A stretch of 37,107 nt of DNA from Chloroflexota bacterium (GTDB lineage Bacteria; Chloroflexota; Chloroflexia; QHBQ01; JADMIH01). Below the pieces are notes generated by a model. The model was not told where the DNA came from and did no database searches. It saw only the letters and a list, made by a program, of their open reading frames with translations. Shown piece by piece: positions 12,111-19,866 of the stretch. The stretch covers positions 1-37,107 of the forward strand of contig JADMIH010000020.1 of NCBI GenBank assembly GCA_015478675.1, given 5' to 3'. How positions within the stretch are numbered: position 1 is the first letter of the stretch; each line of letters starts with the position of its first letter. The position numbers were made by a program, and so were the translations under genes.

Positions 12111-12160
12111 GTCAGGTAGAACAGTGTAGAGCGTAAGAATGCAAGGAGGTCCAAATACCG

Positions 12161-13510
12161 ATGGCAGATAGCCCCACACAGGCGGAGGCACCACCGCCCC
12201 TGACCGAGGAGCAGGTTGATCGCTGGCGCGGGTATGCCGAGGAGGCCGAGAAGGACGCGGGCTTTCTCGCTCGTAACGACGAGCTGGACAAGCAGCGGCC
12301 ACCGGCCCTATCCGAGATGCAGGGCACACTGCAGCAATACGTAAGCGGCAGAATGTCGTCGGAGGATCTGCGTTCGGTATTCCAGGTAAAGACGATGCAC
12401 AAATGGGGTGTGTTCGGGCTGAAGGGTCTCGCGGGCGCGATGGTCTTCAACCAGCTCGTAAAGCAAATTCCGCCCGAGCATCTGGATCCCCGGCTCCGGG
12501 TTGTGCTCCTCTCCCCGCCACCGGACGACGAAACCGCTGCCCGCGCCCGCATGCAGGAGTTCTACAACTTCGTCGAGGGCTGGCGGACCTCTCATGCGCT
12601 TACGAAGACCCTGATCCAGACAACTAACATCCCCTTCTTCATCTCGGCCTGGTGGCACATACAAGACCAAGAGGTCTGGCCTATATACTACATATCGGGA
12701 CGGAACACACTGAGGCGCGAGGGGCTCTACCTGCCCACGGGAAAGACTGTAGCAGACTACTTCGCGTTCCGCGCTCGCTTCCGCCAGTTGCAGCAGGCTC
12801 TTGCCATGACCCCCTGGCATTTCGAGCAGCTATGCGCCCGGCTCGACCGGGGCGCACCGGCGGATGCGGGTGAAACGACGGCACCCACCCCCAAGCCAGT
12901 GACGTCAGGGAGCGATGGTAAGCCCCAGGTGCCTGCGGCCGTGGTAACAAAGGCCGAGGAGATCACCCATAGCCAGGTGCAGTTGATGCTGGCCAAGATC
13001 GGGCAGAAGTTGGGCCTCAAAGTATGGATCGCCGAGAACGACCGCAATCGAGCCTACCATGGCGAGAAACTCGGCTCGTTGAGCATATCGCAACTGCCGA
13101 ACGTGGGTATGGACCCGGAGACGCAGAAGACCATCCGGCTGATCGATGTAGTGTGGATCAAGGGGCAGCACCAGATAGTGGCAGCCTTCGAGGTGGAGCA
13201 CACCACCTCTGTCTTCTCGGGCCTGCTACGCATGTCCGATCTAGTGGCCGTCTACCCCAACATCTCATTCCTCCTCTACATCGTCGCGCCCGAATCGCGC
13301 ATGGACCTGGTGCGTCGGCAACTGAGGCGACCCACCTTCCAGGGGATAGGGCTGCACCAGAGATGCGGTTACTTTTCCGATGAGGCCCTCTTTTCGGAGT
13401 ACCCGCATATTATGAAGTGGGCGGCGTCTCCCGACGCCATCGAGAAGCAGCTCGCGCAGCGGGTAGGAGACGTGCAGGAGGGGGAGCCTGCCGACTGGCT
13501 GCAGGACTAG
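12161..13510 (+). CDS. PD-(D/E)xK-like protein with FEVEHTTS motif
   Basis: 449 residues behind a strong AAGGAGG site. The N-terminal 230 residues are unassigned, with a mixed alpha/beta stretch (VFGLKGLAGAMVFNQLVKQI, then RLRVVLLSPPPDDE). A proline- and threonine-rich linker spans about 235-265. The C-terminal domain carries LIDVVWIK (D329) and AAFEVEHTTSVFSG (E344-V-E346), followed by GLLRMSDL and FLLYIVAPES, an arrangement I associate with a restriction-endonuclease-like family in which the usual lysine after E-x is replaced by glutamate. It follows the PDDEXK_4 gene closely and precedes a zinc-ribbon gene, so the three may form one system. Whether it cleaves DNA is uncertain because of the E-x-E motif. 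Confidence 0.73.
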   Translation: MADSPTQAEAPPPLTEEQVDRWRGYAEEAEKDAGFLARNDELDKQRPPALSEMQGTLQQYVSGRMSSEDLRSVFQVKTMHKWGVFGLKGLAGAMVFNQLVKQIPPEHLDPRLRVVLLSPPPDDETAARARMQEFYNFVEGWRTSHALTKTLIQTTNIPFFISAWWHIQDQEVWPIYYISGRNTLRREGLYLPTGKTVADYFAFRARFRQLQQALAMTPWHFEQLCARLDRGAPADAGETTAPTPKPVTSGSDGKPQVPAAVVTKAEEITHSQVQLMLAKIGQKLGLKVWIAENDRNRAYHGEKLGSLSISQLPNVGMDPETQKTIRLIDVVWIKGQHQIVAAFEVEHTTSVFSGLLRMSDLVAVYPNISFLLYIVAPESRMDLVRRQLRRPTFQGIGLHQRCGYFSDEALFSEYPHIMKWAASPDAIEKQLAQRVGDVQEGEPADWLQD

Positions 13511-13628
13511 CTCTGGGCACGGCGCACCGACCCGGTATTGTGACGCTTATTACCCCATCTTCCAAGGGGGCGACCGCAGCCCTGGCATTGCCCGCCCCTA
13601 TCGGTAGCTGGAAGGAGGAAAAAACGGC

Positions 13629-13943
13629 ATGACGCTGTACGCGGATGGGAAGGCGTTTACAAAGGGCATCATCCAGTGCCCTGCATGTGAGCGCCTGGAC
13701 AATTATGAGGTGCCCGAGGAGACCCCAGACGAGACCCCGTACATCCCGATAAGTTTCACCCAGGTGCAGAGATACAACGACGAGCACGGCGCCAGCAACC
13801 ACCTGGTAGTCGGGCTGCGGTGTGAAGAGGGGCACCAGTGGGTACTTGAGTTCCAAGACCACTGGGCTGCGGTATTCTTCAACGAGCGCGAACTGCAGCA
13901 GGACAGCAACACATCACGGGCCGTGGGACCGGAAGATCAGTAA
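13629..13943 (+). CDS. Small zinc-ribbon-like protein
   Basis: 104 residues with an excellent ribosome site (GGAAGGAGGA). Two putative metal-binding pairs, CPAC (C17, C20) and CEEGH (C65, H69), bracket an acidic threonine- and proline-rich loop, suggesting a small zinc ribbon of the kind used for nucleic-acid or protein contact. The end (DHWAAVFFNERELQQD) is likely helical. It is the third gene of the plus-strand run that starts at 10947, separated from the second by 118 bases. No named family is recognised. Confidence 0.63.
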   Translation: MTLYADGKAFTKGIIQCPACERLDNYEVPEETPDETPYIPISFTQVQRYNDEHGASNHLVVGLRCEEGHQWVLEFQDHWAAVFFNERELQQDSNTSRAVGPEDQ

Positions 13944-14020
13944 CATGGTCGCTAAGGGTAGCCGCCACTCGGCGTGCGTGAGGCGCCGACGGAGAGACGA
14001 CTGAAGGGAGCAAGACCTAC

Positions 14021-14182
14021 ATGGCAGGCGGCCTTTATGTACTGCAGTCGGATGGTCAGCTGGTGGAGATGAAGGAGCAAGAGTATGACTCGGAGTACCT
14101 GTTGCAGGGCCTGCTCGGGACCCTGAGCGGTAGGATCGGCCCGACGCGCCCACCGGGGCCACCTAACCGGGCTGCTGCGTGA
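14021..14182 (+). pseudogene. Truncated N-terminus of a conserved defence-island protein
   Basis: A 53-codon frame behind GAAGGGAG. Its first 33 residues (MAGGLYVLQSDGQLVEMKEQ, then EYDSEYLLQGLL) resemble the start of a widespread hypothetical family, usually several hundred residues with a nuclease-like domain, whose members begin 'lyvl.ddGqLvel.EqpYdSE.lLq.ll'. After that the frame becomes a proline- and arginine-rich stretch and stops. The body of the gene is missing from the window, so this looks like a leftover from replacement of the neighbouring module. Confidence 0.5.
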
Positions 14183-14291
14183 CATATAGGCGGGCAGACA
14201 ATCGCTGGAAGTTAGCCAACGCGTGAGCGCAGGGGCCAAGCGTCGGTACAAGAGCCAACCGAGCGCGGGTAGCTTCCTAATCAAGGGCATC

Positions 14292-15035
14292 CTATTTGGC
14301 TCGGCCCAACCACCCTGCCAGCCTGCGGCTTAGGAGAAGCAAATCGCCCGACCGATCGCGGGCTAGTCTGCCCCTTGTGGTGTGGGAGAGTTCATCGTAC
14401 GCAATCTCCAGGAGGTCGATATCGTGCCGGGGCAGTTCATCCCGGCGCCGCTGGTCGTACAAGGATCGTTGCTCACCCCTGTTTACGCCGCTCACCGTAA
14501 GGCGGTGAGGCTTGTCAAAGAACGGGGTGGGCCGAGTGTGCTGGGGCTCCCTGTCCTCGATGACCAGGTGTAGGGCGGGGTAATAGGCATCGACCGGCAG
14601 GCGGGTTCCCGCGTCCCCTCGGAGGAAGTCGAATCGGTGTTGACGCAAGGCCGCCTGACCGAGTAGCTCGTCGCACATATCTATGACGTACGCTTCGTCA
14701 CGCTGTGGCGTCACGGCGTGCCTACTCCGCAATTGCCGTTCCGGGGTGGGTTCTGATAGCACCGCCTTATGGGCCGAGTCGGGCCTCTCGGGTGTTCCCG
14801 TACTAGTACCTATTCGGTCGATGTACCAGCGCCCATTCGGCTCCTGACGCTGCCCAGCTATGTTCCTCGACCGCAGCAGCTCCCTGAGTGGCTTGCCGGG
14901 CCGCTCAGTGGAGTCCCGCAGCAGCCCGACCTGGTCGAGCCACTGCGCCGCATCCACGGCCCCTACGAAATCCATCGCCCGGCGAGCAAGTCCCATTTGG
15001 AGGAAGCGGTTTATCTCATCGATATCAGAGGCCAT
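14292..15035 (-). CDS. Vsr/DUF559-like PD-(D/E)xK nuclease
   Basis: 247 residues from the ATG at 15035, which has GGAG at good spacing; an ATG 19 codons upstream is less likely. Residues 25-72 (DAAQWLDQVGLLRD, then GKPLRELLRSRNIAGQRQ and NGRWYI) look like a small DNA-binding unit. The C-terminal domain is nuclease-like: EAYVIDMCDELLG (E114), LPVDAYYPALHLVIED (D149, E160), REPQH (Q165-H166), FFDKPHRLTVSG, and a closing LPRHDIDLLEIAY. This is the layout of Vsr and DUF559 endonucleases. It is converged upon by the plus-strand genes and follows an RNase H-like gene 152 bases upstream on its own strand. Confidence 0.75.
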   Translation of the reverse strand: MASDIDEINRFLQMGLARRAMDFVGAVDAAQWLDQVGLLRDSTERPGKPLRELLRSRNIAGQRQEPNGRWYIDRIGTSTGTPERPDSAHKAVLSEPTPERQLRSRHAVTPQRDEAYVIDMCDELLGQAALRQHRFDFLRGDAGTRLPVDAYYPALHLVIEDREPQHTRPTPFFDKPHRLTVSGVNRGEQRSLYDQRRRDELPRHDIDLLEIAYDELSHTTRGRLARDRSGDLLLLSRRLAGWLGRAK

Positions 15036-15187
15036 TTTGATCACTCCGTCCGTCAGTGTACCGCTCATGAGCATATGCAGCCTTGTACCCATACCTCGGT
15101 GTCGGCGGACCCGTATCCGAGCCTGAGTATTGGCAGGACGCTGGTGGTGACGGCCCGGCTAGTCGGGGTCTGCCCCGATAATCAGCC

Positions 15188-15883
15188 TTAGTCCTCTCGA
15201 TCCCCTGTCCGACCAGCGACCAGGCCGTTGTCAGCCAGCAAACGAGACACGCGTTCGATGTGCCACATAAAGAACGGGGTGCCGTTTCGCAGCGGCGTCG
15301 AGATGCAATAGCCGCCCTCAATCGCTTGAGGGGTAGCGATACCCTCCTGGTTCCTCAATCCCACCACTTTCAGGGCTCTTCCGAGTTGTGCCGGGGACAT
15401 GCCGAACCGCCTCCCCAGGTCCGTCTGGCTGGCCCAGTTATCCCGGAACCTCCCCTCCTGGGGCTTTCCCCCGGACGCCGCGGCGTCCGCTCTGGCGTTT
15501 TGCTCCCGACGGACCCATTCAAAGTCCACCCCGCCCGGTATCTGTTCGGCCAGGGCCCATACCCTCCCTAGCAAGGGGACGAGGTGGGGAGTGCGACACG
15601 CGTACTCTTCGCGTACCTGCCTTATGACCAGCTGGCTGTCCCCGCGCACCTTGAGCGGCCCTCGCCCACCCCGCGCGATATAGTCCTCCAGAAGTGCGAT
15701 CAAGCCCCTGTACTCGCCACGGTTGTTCGTGTTGGTGTGGTCAGGAGGCGCGCTACCGCTCTGGGGGGATAGGTCCACCCCGCCCATGCGCAGGTGCCAG
15801 CCCCACCCGAGACGACCGCCAGGGTTAGGGTCGGCCGATCCATCGAATTGCCCTTCGTCGATTTCTGCTCCCTCTGCTTTCAT
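15188..15883 (-). CDS. RNase HI-like protein with C-terminal helix-turn-helix extension
   Basis: 231 residues with an AGGGA ribosome site. The first 140 form an RNase HI domain: FDGSADPNPGG (D14), TNNRGEYRGLIALL (E57), VRGDSQLVI (D82), and REQNARAD (D133), so all four catalytic acids are present. It would cut the RNA strand of RNA-DNA hybrids. The remaining 90 residues include QTDLGRRFGMSPAQLGRALKVVGLR, which reads as a helix-turn-helix, and an end that may be a wing. This fusion is not the usual housekeeping RnhA layout. Sitting in a defence island next to a Vsr-like nuclease, it may act on phage R-loops or on a retro-transcribed product; that is inference. Confidence 0.8.
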   Translation of the reverse strand: MKAEGAEIDEGQFDGSADPNPGGRLGWGWHLRMGGVDLSPQSGSAPPDHTNTNNRGEYRGLIALLEDYIARGGRGPLKVRGDSQLVIRQVREEYACRTPHLVPLLGRVWALAEQIPGGVDFEWVRREQNARADAAASGGKPQEGRFRDNWASQTDLGRRFGMSPAQLGRALKVVGLRNQEGIATPQAIEGGYCISTPLRNGTPFFMWHIERVSRLLADNGLVAGRTGDRED

Positions 15884-16163
15884 GTCTGCTGTTCTTCCCT
15901 GGCTTCCAGATCGCTCAGGGTTTGTCGCCTTTGGGCCTTATTCGTTCGCTACAAACCCCACCCACCAGTACCCTCATCGCTCGTTCCGGCCTCGTCACCA
16001 AGATGAAGGAGCCACCCTGCCATGGCTGATTGGCGATGGGGTTCAAATTATACCTTCTTCACTCGAGCGCGGTCCTCGTTTGCACCACCTGGTTGGAGCT
16101 TGGTCCGGAGGGCATTTTGTACGTTATGCACCTGTATGCACCTGCGACCGACGCTAGTGCACA
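15884..16163. other. Intergenic region upstream of the RNase H gene
   Basis: No gene is visible. It contains a perfect tandem 10-mer, TATGCACCTG twice at 16125-16144. The minus-strand promoter for the RNase H/Vsr pair is expected here, but no convincing hexamers were found. Confidence 0.35.
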
Positions 16164-16685
16164 CTATTCAAACGTGATTAAGCCCAACTTGGTGAGCCGA
16201 ATACTGAGAGCCTGCGCACTAACTCCAAAGCCTTCCGCAAGATCGTGCAAGGCAGCTTCGTCAAAAGCATCAACACGCTTCTTTCTGAGCTCAGCTTTTA
16301 CCAGGGTCTCTGGCATGAGCAGTTCGGCAGCGAATGCGTTCGCCTGGATCTCCTGGTACTCCGTACCATCCGATGAGTGCTCATCCCGGAAAAACACCGG
16401 GGCAGCGTCCACAAACACGTTCGAAGGTGCGTCTCTGCCGTGCAGGAAGTAGTGGCCAAGCTCGTGGGCTATCGAAAAGCGCTTGCGGTTGGGGTGATGC
16501 GCGACATTTACCCCTATAATGGCTCGCCCATCCTTCACGATCAGCACGCCTGACACCGACTCGTCTAGTGGCACTTCACGAACATCTATGTTGTGAGCGC
16601 GCGCTATCGCAACTACGTCTACAGGCAGCTGGTCACCATACTCTTTCGAGATGCGCCGGGCGGTTTGTTTAGCGTTGATCACCAT
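16164..16685 (-). CDS. ImmA/IrrE family metallo-endopeptidase
   Basis: 173 residues. The zinc protease signature HELGH lies at 74-78 and the third ligand in EIQANAFAAELLMP (E112), exactly as in ImmA/IrrE proteins, which cleave or otherwise inactivate a partner XRE repressor. The end (GVSAQALSIRLTKLGLI) is the helix-turn-helix-like tail common in the family. The start overlaps the end of the XRE gene by 17 bases, so the two are co-translated. The most natural substrate is that XRE protein, giving a switch that could derepress the pair and perhaps the divergent qat operon. Confidence 0.9.
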   Translation of the reverse strand: MVINAKQTARRISKEYGDQLPVDVVAIARAHNIDVREVPLDESVSGVLIVKDGRAIIGVNVAHHPNRKRFSIAHELGHYFLHGRDAPSNVFVDAAPVFFRDEHSSDGTEYQEIQANAFAAELLMPETLVKAELRKKRVDAFDEAALHDLAEGFGVSAQALSIRLTKLGLITFE

Positions 16686-17010
16686 AGGGTATTCCCCGTT
16701 CCAGTATTCTCTGCGACTCCTCTACGAATCCGGCCGTCATTGGTAGATATTCCATAGTGCTGCGGGGCGAATACGCAGTCACTTCGCTGTTGGACGGGAG
16801 CACAGCCGTCACCTCTATATCAAGAGCACGGCACAGTCTGTAAACGACGTGTAACGGTGAGTTCTGCTTACCGACTTCGATCACTGCAATGGACGCGCGA
16901 GAAACACCGCTCTTCTCGGCCAACTGTGCTTGCGTCCACTTCAGCTTGCCGCGCGCTGCCTTGAGCCGCTGGCCAAGCTCCCGGTACAAGACGTTTTCAT
17001 CTATATCCAT
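16669..17010 (-). CDS. XRE-family transcriptional repressor
   Basis: 113 residues from the ATG at 17010. A perfect promoter (TTGACG-N17-TATACT) ends 7 bases before this codon, so the start is set by a leaderless transcript; a longer reading frame exists upstream but would begin before the promoter. The helix-turn-helix spans about 10-65: LGQRLKAARGKLKWTQAQLA, then GVSRASIAVIEVGKQNSPL and VYRLCRALDIEV. The C-terminal 35 residues are unstructured-looking and could be the site cut by the overlapping ImmA-type protease. The gene is divergent from qatA with about 180 bases between them. Confidence 0.88.
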   Translation of the reverse strand: MDIDENVLYRELGQRLKAARGKLKWTQAQLAEKSGVSRASIAVIEVGKQNSPLHVVYRLCRALDIEVTAVLPSNSEVTAYSPRSTMEYLPMTAGFVEESQRILERGIPYGDQR

Positions 17011-17017
17011 GTCACAC

Positions 17018-17046
17018 AGTATAGAGGGTTGGGGATGCCTCGTCAA
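17018..17046 (-). promoter_or_regulatory. Sigma-70 promoter giving a leaderless XRE transcript
   Basis: On the minus strand: TTGACG (17046-17041), a 17-bp spacer, TATACT (17023-17018), then 7 bases to the ATG. The expected start of transcription falls on or next to the A of the start codon. Confidence 0.72.
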
Positions 17047-17087
17047 TGGCTCTTGTTATTGGCATTCACAATATAAGTCATCCACAA

Positions 17088-17117
17088 TTGCAAGAGCTGA
17101 GTTGCTTTTGATATACT
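17088..17117 (+). promoter_or_regulatory. Putative promoter of the qatABCD operon
   Basis: TTGCAA (17088-17093), an 18-bp spacer and TATACT (17112-17117). A leader of about 70 bases follows and contains GGAGGG before the qatA start at 17194. The arms GCAA and TTGC inside it form a small inverted repeat (17090-17105) that could be part of an operator. Confidence 0.5.
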
Positions 17118-17193
17118 GGGTGCATCTGAGCGGAAGTGTGCCCTCGGAATGCCGTGCTCGCGGGGAACGAAGTAATAATGGAGGGCGATTTGC

Positions 17194-19122
17194 ATGTGGC
17201 ATGATAACGAGTCTGAGTTAGACCTGTTGGGTTTCGACACTCTGGTGGACACGGTAGTGATGTTGGTCCACCAGCCGAACCTGCTTCCCTTAACGCTAGG
17301 CATTTTCAGCGACTGGGGCGGGGGGAAGTCGAGTCTGATGGCGCAGGCCCGAAACCGCCTGGCCTCGGAGCAAAAGAACAATAAGGCTCGCTATATTTGC
17401 CTTACCTTCAACCCGTGGCAGCACGAAGACTACGACGACGTAAAGGCGGCGCTAATGATAGCCGTTATGACCGCGTTGCTGAAGAACCAGAGTTTCATAG
17501 ACAAGGTACAGGAAGCGGCCGGCTCCAAGGTAAAAGAGTTAGCCCAGAAGCTGTGGCGTAGGATCAACTGGTTTCGTGTGGCGGGTTTCGCGGCCAAAGG
17601 TGTTGGAGCCCTATACGCCCTTTCGCAAGCCCAGCCGACGGGTATCACGCTCACCCTCGGCAACGTGAACGACGTCATAGATACGGCGAAGGCAGTGGCT
17701 GAGGTAGGCAAGGAAGTACTTAAAGATGAGAAGGGAGGAGACGCGTCTGAAAAGAAGGAGCCCATAGAGCAGAGTATCGGCGAGTTCAGGCGTGACTTTC
17801 AGGATCTGCTCGCGTCGCTCGACGTGGATGCCTTGGTGGTATTTGTAGATGATCTTGACCGCTGCCTCCCCAGCATCGTGGTGGATACTCTAGAGGCTAT
17901 ACGCCTGTTCCTCGCTGTGCCCAAGACCGTGTTTGTGCTTGGAGCGGATGAAGAGGTAGTGCGCGATGCAATAGCTACTCGTTACCCGGAGTTGGCTCGC
18001 CAGCGGGAGGATGTAGGTCGTAAATACCTCGAAAAAATGGTGCAGATCCCAATCAGGATCCCACCCCTCACCGCTCCTGAAACCGAAACGTACCTGAACC
18101 TACTAGGCTGCTTGAAATACCTGGAGCCGGGCACCGCCGAGACGTTAGTGCAGGCCGCTAAGCAGAACCGCACTACTGGTACCCTAGACGTAGCTATGGA
18201 CGAGGGGATAGCGAAGACCCACGTGGGCGACCTGCCCGAGGATCTCACCACCTACTTGCACATAGTTGCCCGTATCGCCCCCACTCTCTCGGGAGGGCTA
18301 CAGGGCAACCCCCGCCAGACAAAGCGGTTTATGAACACGCTCCTCATGCGGCAGGAACTGGCGAAGCTGCGAGGGGTAGATCTCGATCCCGCGGTGCTCG
18401 CCAAGCTCATGATCCTGGAGTACTTCTACGAAGTGCAATATCAGCAACTCTTCAGGTGGCAGCAGGAGGGGAAAGGCTACGCGCAGCCTCTCGAGGAAAT
18501 GGAGGCGCAGCCGCTCGGCACGACGCCCGACGAAGGCGCGAGCCTAGAGGAGGACGTCAGGGTGTGGTTGGGCAGAGCGGACCTCCGATCATGGCTGGCT
18601 CTCGAACCGAAACTGGCTAAGATTGATCTTGGCCCATATTTCTATTTCTCCCGAGACAAGGCTCTGGCGAAGATAGAGACCGGGCGTCGGCTCAGCCAGC
18701 CCCTACAAGAGATATTGGGCAGGCTGCTGTCCGATAGCGACATAGACCGCTCGGCAGGCGAAACAGCGGCCGTAGCCCTTTCAACTGAGGAGTTTTCGCA
18801 GGTGTACGAGGTCGTGTTATCGCGCTTTGTCCGGGATCCGCGCACCCAAAACAGCAGGCTCGGTCCTACGCTGATTAAGCTGGGTGCCGCAAAGCGGGAC
18901 GCTATACCTGCCCTGGCGAAGGCTCTGCAGGACGCGCCAGTAAAGCTCGTGCAGTCCGCCATTGCCCTGCAAATCAGTACCTCGTGTGAGCAGGGCGGTC
19001 TTCCCGCCGAGATGCGAGAGGTACTGCAGCGGTGGACAACCCAAAACGACAATCCTGCTCTAAAGCGTAGCACTGAGCAAGCGCTGGCCGGCCCGAGACC
19101 GATGCCAGGAAATCGGAGGTAG
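17194..19122 (+). CDS. qatA: QatA: KAP-family P-loop NTPase of the QatABCD system
   Basis: 642 residues behind GGAGGG. Walker A is GIFSDWGGGKSS with K45, the KAP-specific FNPWQHE follows at 72-78, and Walker B with the following motif is VVFVDDLDRC (D219, D220, D222). VFVLGADEEVV and GNPRQTKRFMN are further KAP signatures. Between the Walker motifs there is a moderately hydrophobic stretch (about 128-150), the place where many KAP proteins have membrane helices, but it is not a clear transmembrane segment. Residues 600-640 look helical and repeat-like. The next three genes are qatB, qatC and qatD in the known order, so the ATPase assignment to Qat is firm. Confidence 0.92.
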   Translation: MWHDNESELDLLGFDTLVDTVVMLVHQPNLLPLTLGIFSDWGGGKSSLMAQARNRLASEQKNNKARYICLTFNPWQHEDYDDVKAALMIAVMTALLKNQSFIDKVQEAAGSKVKELAQKLWRRINWFRVAGFAAKGVGALYALSQAQPTGITLTLGNVNDVIDTAKAVAEVGKEVLKDEKGGDASEKKEPIEQSIGEFRRDFQDLLASLDVDALVVFVDDLDRCLPSIVVDTLEAIRLFLAVPKTVFVLGADEEVVRDAIATRYPELARQREDVGRKYLEKMVQIPIRIPPLTAPETETYLNLLGCLKYLEPGTAETLVQAAKQNRTTGTLDVAMDEGIAKTHVGDLPEDLTTYLHIVARIAPTLSGGLQGNPRQTKRFMNTLLMRQELAKLRGVDLDPAVLAKLMILEYFYEVQYQQLFRWQQEGKGYAQPLEEMEAQPLGTTPDEGASLEEDVRVWLGRADLRSWLALEPKLAKIDLGPYFYFSRDKALAKIETGRRLSQPLQEILGRLLSDSDIDRSAGETAAVALSTEEFSQVYEVVLSRFVRDPRTQNSRLGPTLIKLGAAKRDAIPALAKALQDAPVKLVQSAIALQISTSCEQGGLPAEMREVLQRWTTQNDNPALKRSTEQALAGPRPMPGNRR

Positions 19123-19124
19123 CA

Positions 19125-19865
19125 GTGGGAACGTCCACTTCATACTCAGGGCCAAGCAACGGAAGTTGGCCTGCCGCAAAAGCCCTGGCCACCCGTTTCG
19201 CCAAGCAGGGAGGGACGGGCGGGGGCTCTATGACCCCAGACCGCGTGTGCGATGCCTACGTGCGGGCACAGGGCGGGGCGTCGGGTGCCGCGCAGCAGGC
19301 CGTCGCAGGGAGAGCCGCCGCTGGAGGCCTGGGGCGGTTCCTATCGGGCTACGCTGGTGGGGGGCTTGCAGGCGCGCTGGAGGAGGCGGGGCTAGGCCAC
19401 CTGATCGGGCAGGATAGGAACGCTGTTATTTTGGGGCTGGCCGACGCCTTGGTCGGAGCGAACCGCACTCTGGAGGAGTCGGCCGCGAGGGATGCGCTGC
19501 TGGAAGTACTACAGGATGAACTCGGTGAAGAAGCACTCCTCGACCCAACCTCCATCGCTAATGGAGCTCTACTCGATGCAGGCGCCGTAGGCAGCATCAT
19601 CGAGGCCTTTATCGCCGCCTACATTTATGCAAGGTTGATACAGCAGCTTGGGCGGCAAATAAACGAAGGTGCGCCCACCATCCCCGCCGCTCGCCGAGTA
19701 GAAGAGGATCTGCGGGCGTATATCAAGGCCAGCGTGCACCTGGACTTGCGAGGCATCGATCCGGTAGCGTTCAACTGGAACGGCCCGGAAGGCGCCCAAT
19801 TTGTGGATGGGCTAATGCATAGCGCCCACGAGCAACTACGGCTATCTATTACCAGCGAGGTGTAA
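19125..19865 (+). CDS. qatB: QatB
   Basis: 246 residues, starting with GTG two bases after the qatA stop. The opening MGTSTSYSGPSNGSWPAA is the recognisable N-terminus of QatB proteins. A glycine- and alanine-rich central segment (about 50-95: GGGLAGALEEAG, ILGLADALVG) and helical C-terminal part follow; no enzymatic motif is visible. QatB is essential for defence in the described systems, but its biochemical role was not established as far as I know. Tight spacing on both sides indicates a single transcript with qatA and qatC. Confidence 0.87.
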   Translation: MGTSTSYSGPSNGSWPAAKALATRFAKQGGTGGGSMTPDRVCDAYVRAQGGASGAAQQAVAGRAAAGGLGRFLSGYAGGGLAGALEEAGLGHLIGQDRNAVILGLADALVGANRTLEESAARDALLEVLQDELGEEALLDPTSIANGALLDAGAVGSIIEAFIAAYIYARLIQQLGRQINEGAPTIPAARRVEEDLRAYIKASVHLDLRGIDPVAFNWNGPEGAQFVDGLMHSAHEQLRLSITSEV

Positions 19866-19866
19866 T

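Noticed and set aside
11523..12329. A 268-codon minus-strand frame.
   Set aside because: Antisense to the PDDEXK_4 gene and to the next gene; no recognisable protein features.
13952..14290. A 112-codon minus-strand frame in the convergent gap.
   Set aside because: Runs antisense through the truncated gene at 14021 and has no domain or ribosome site.
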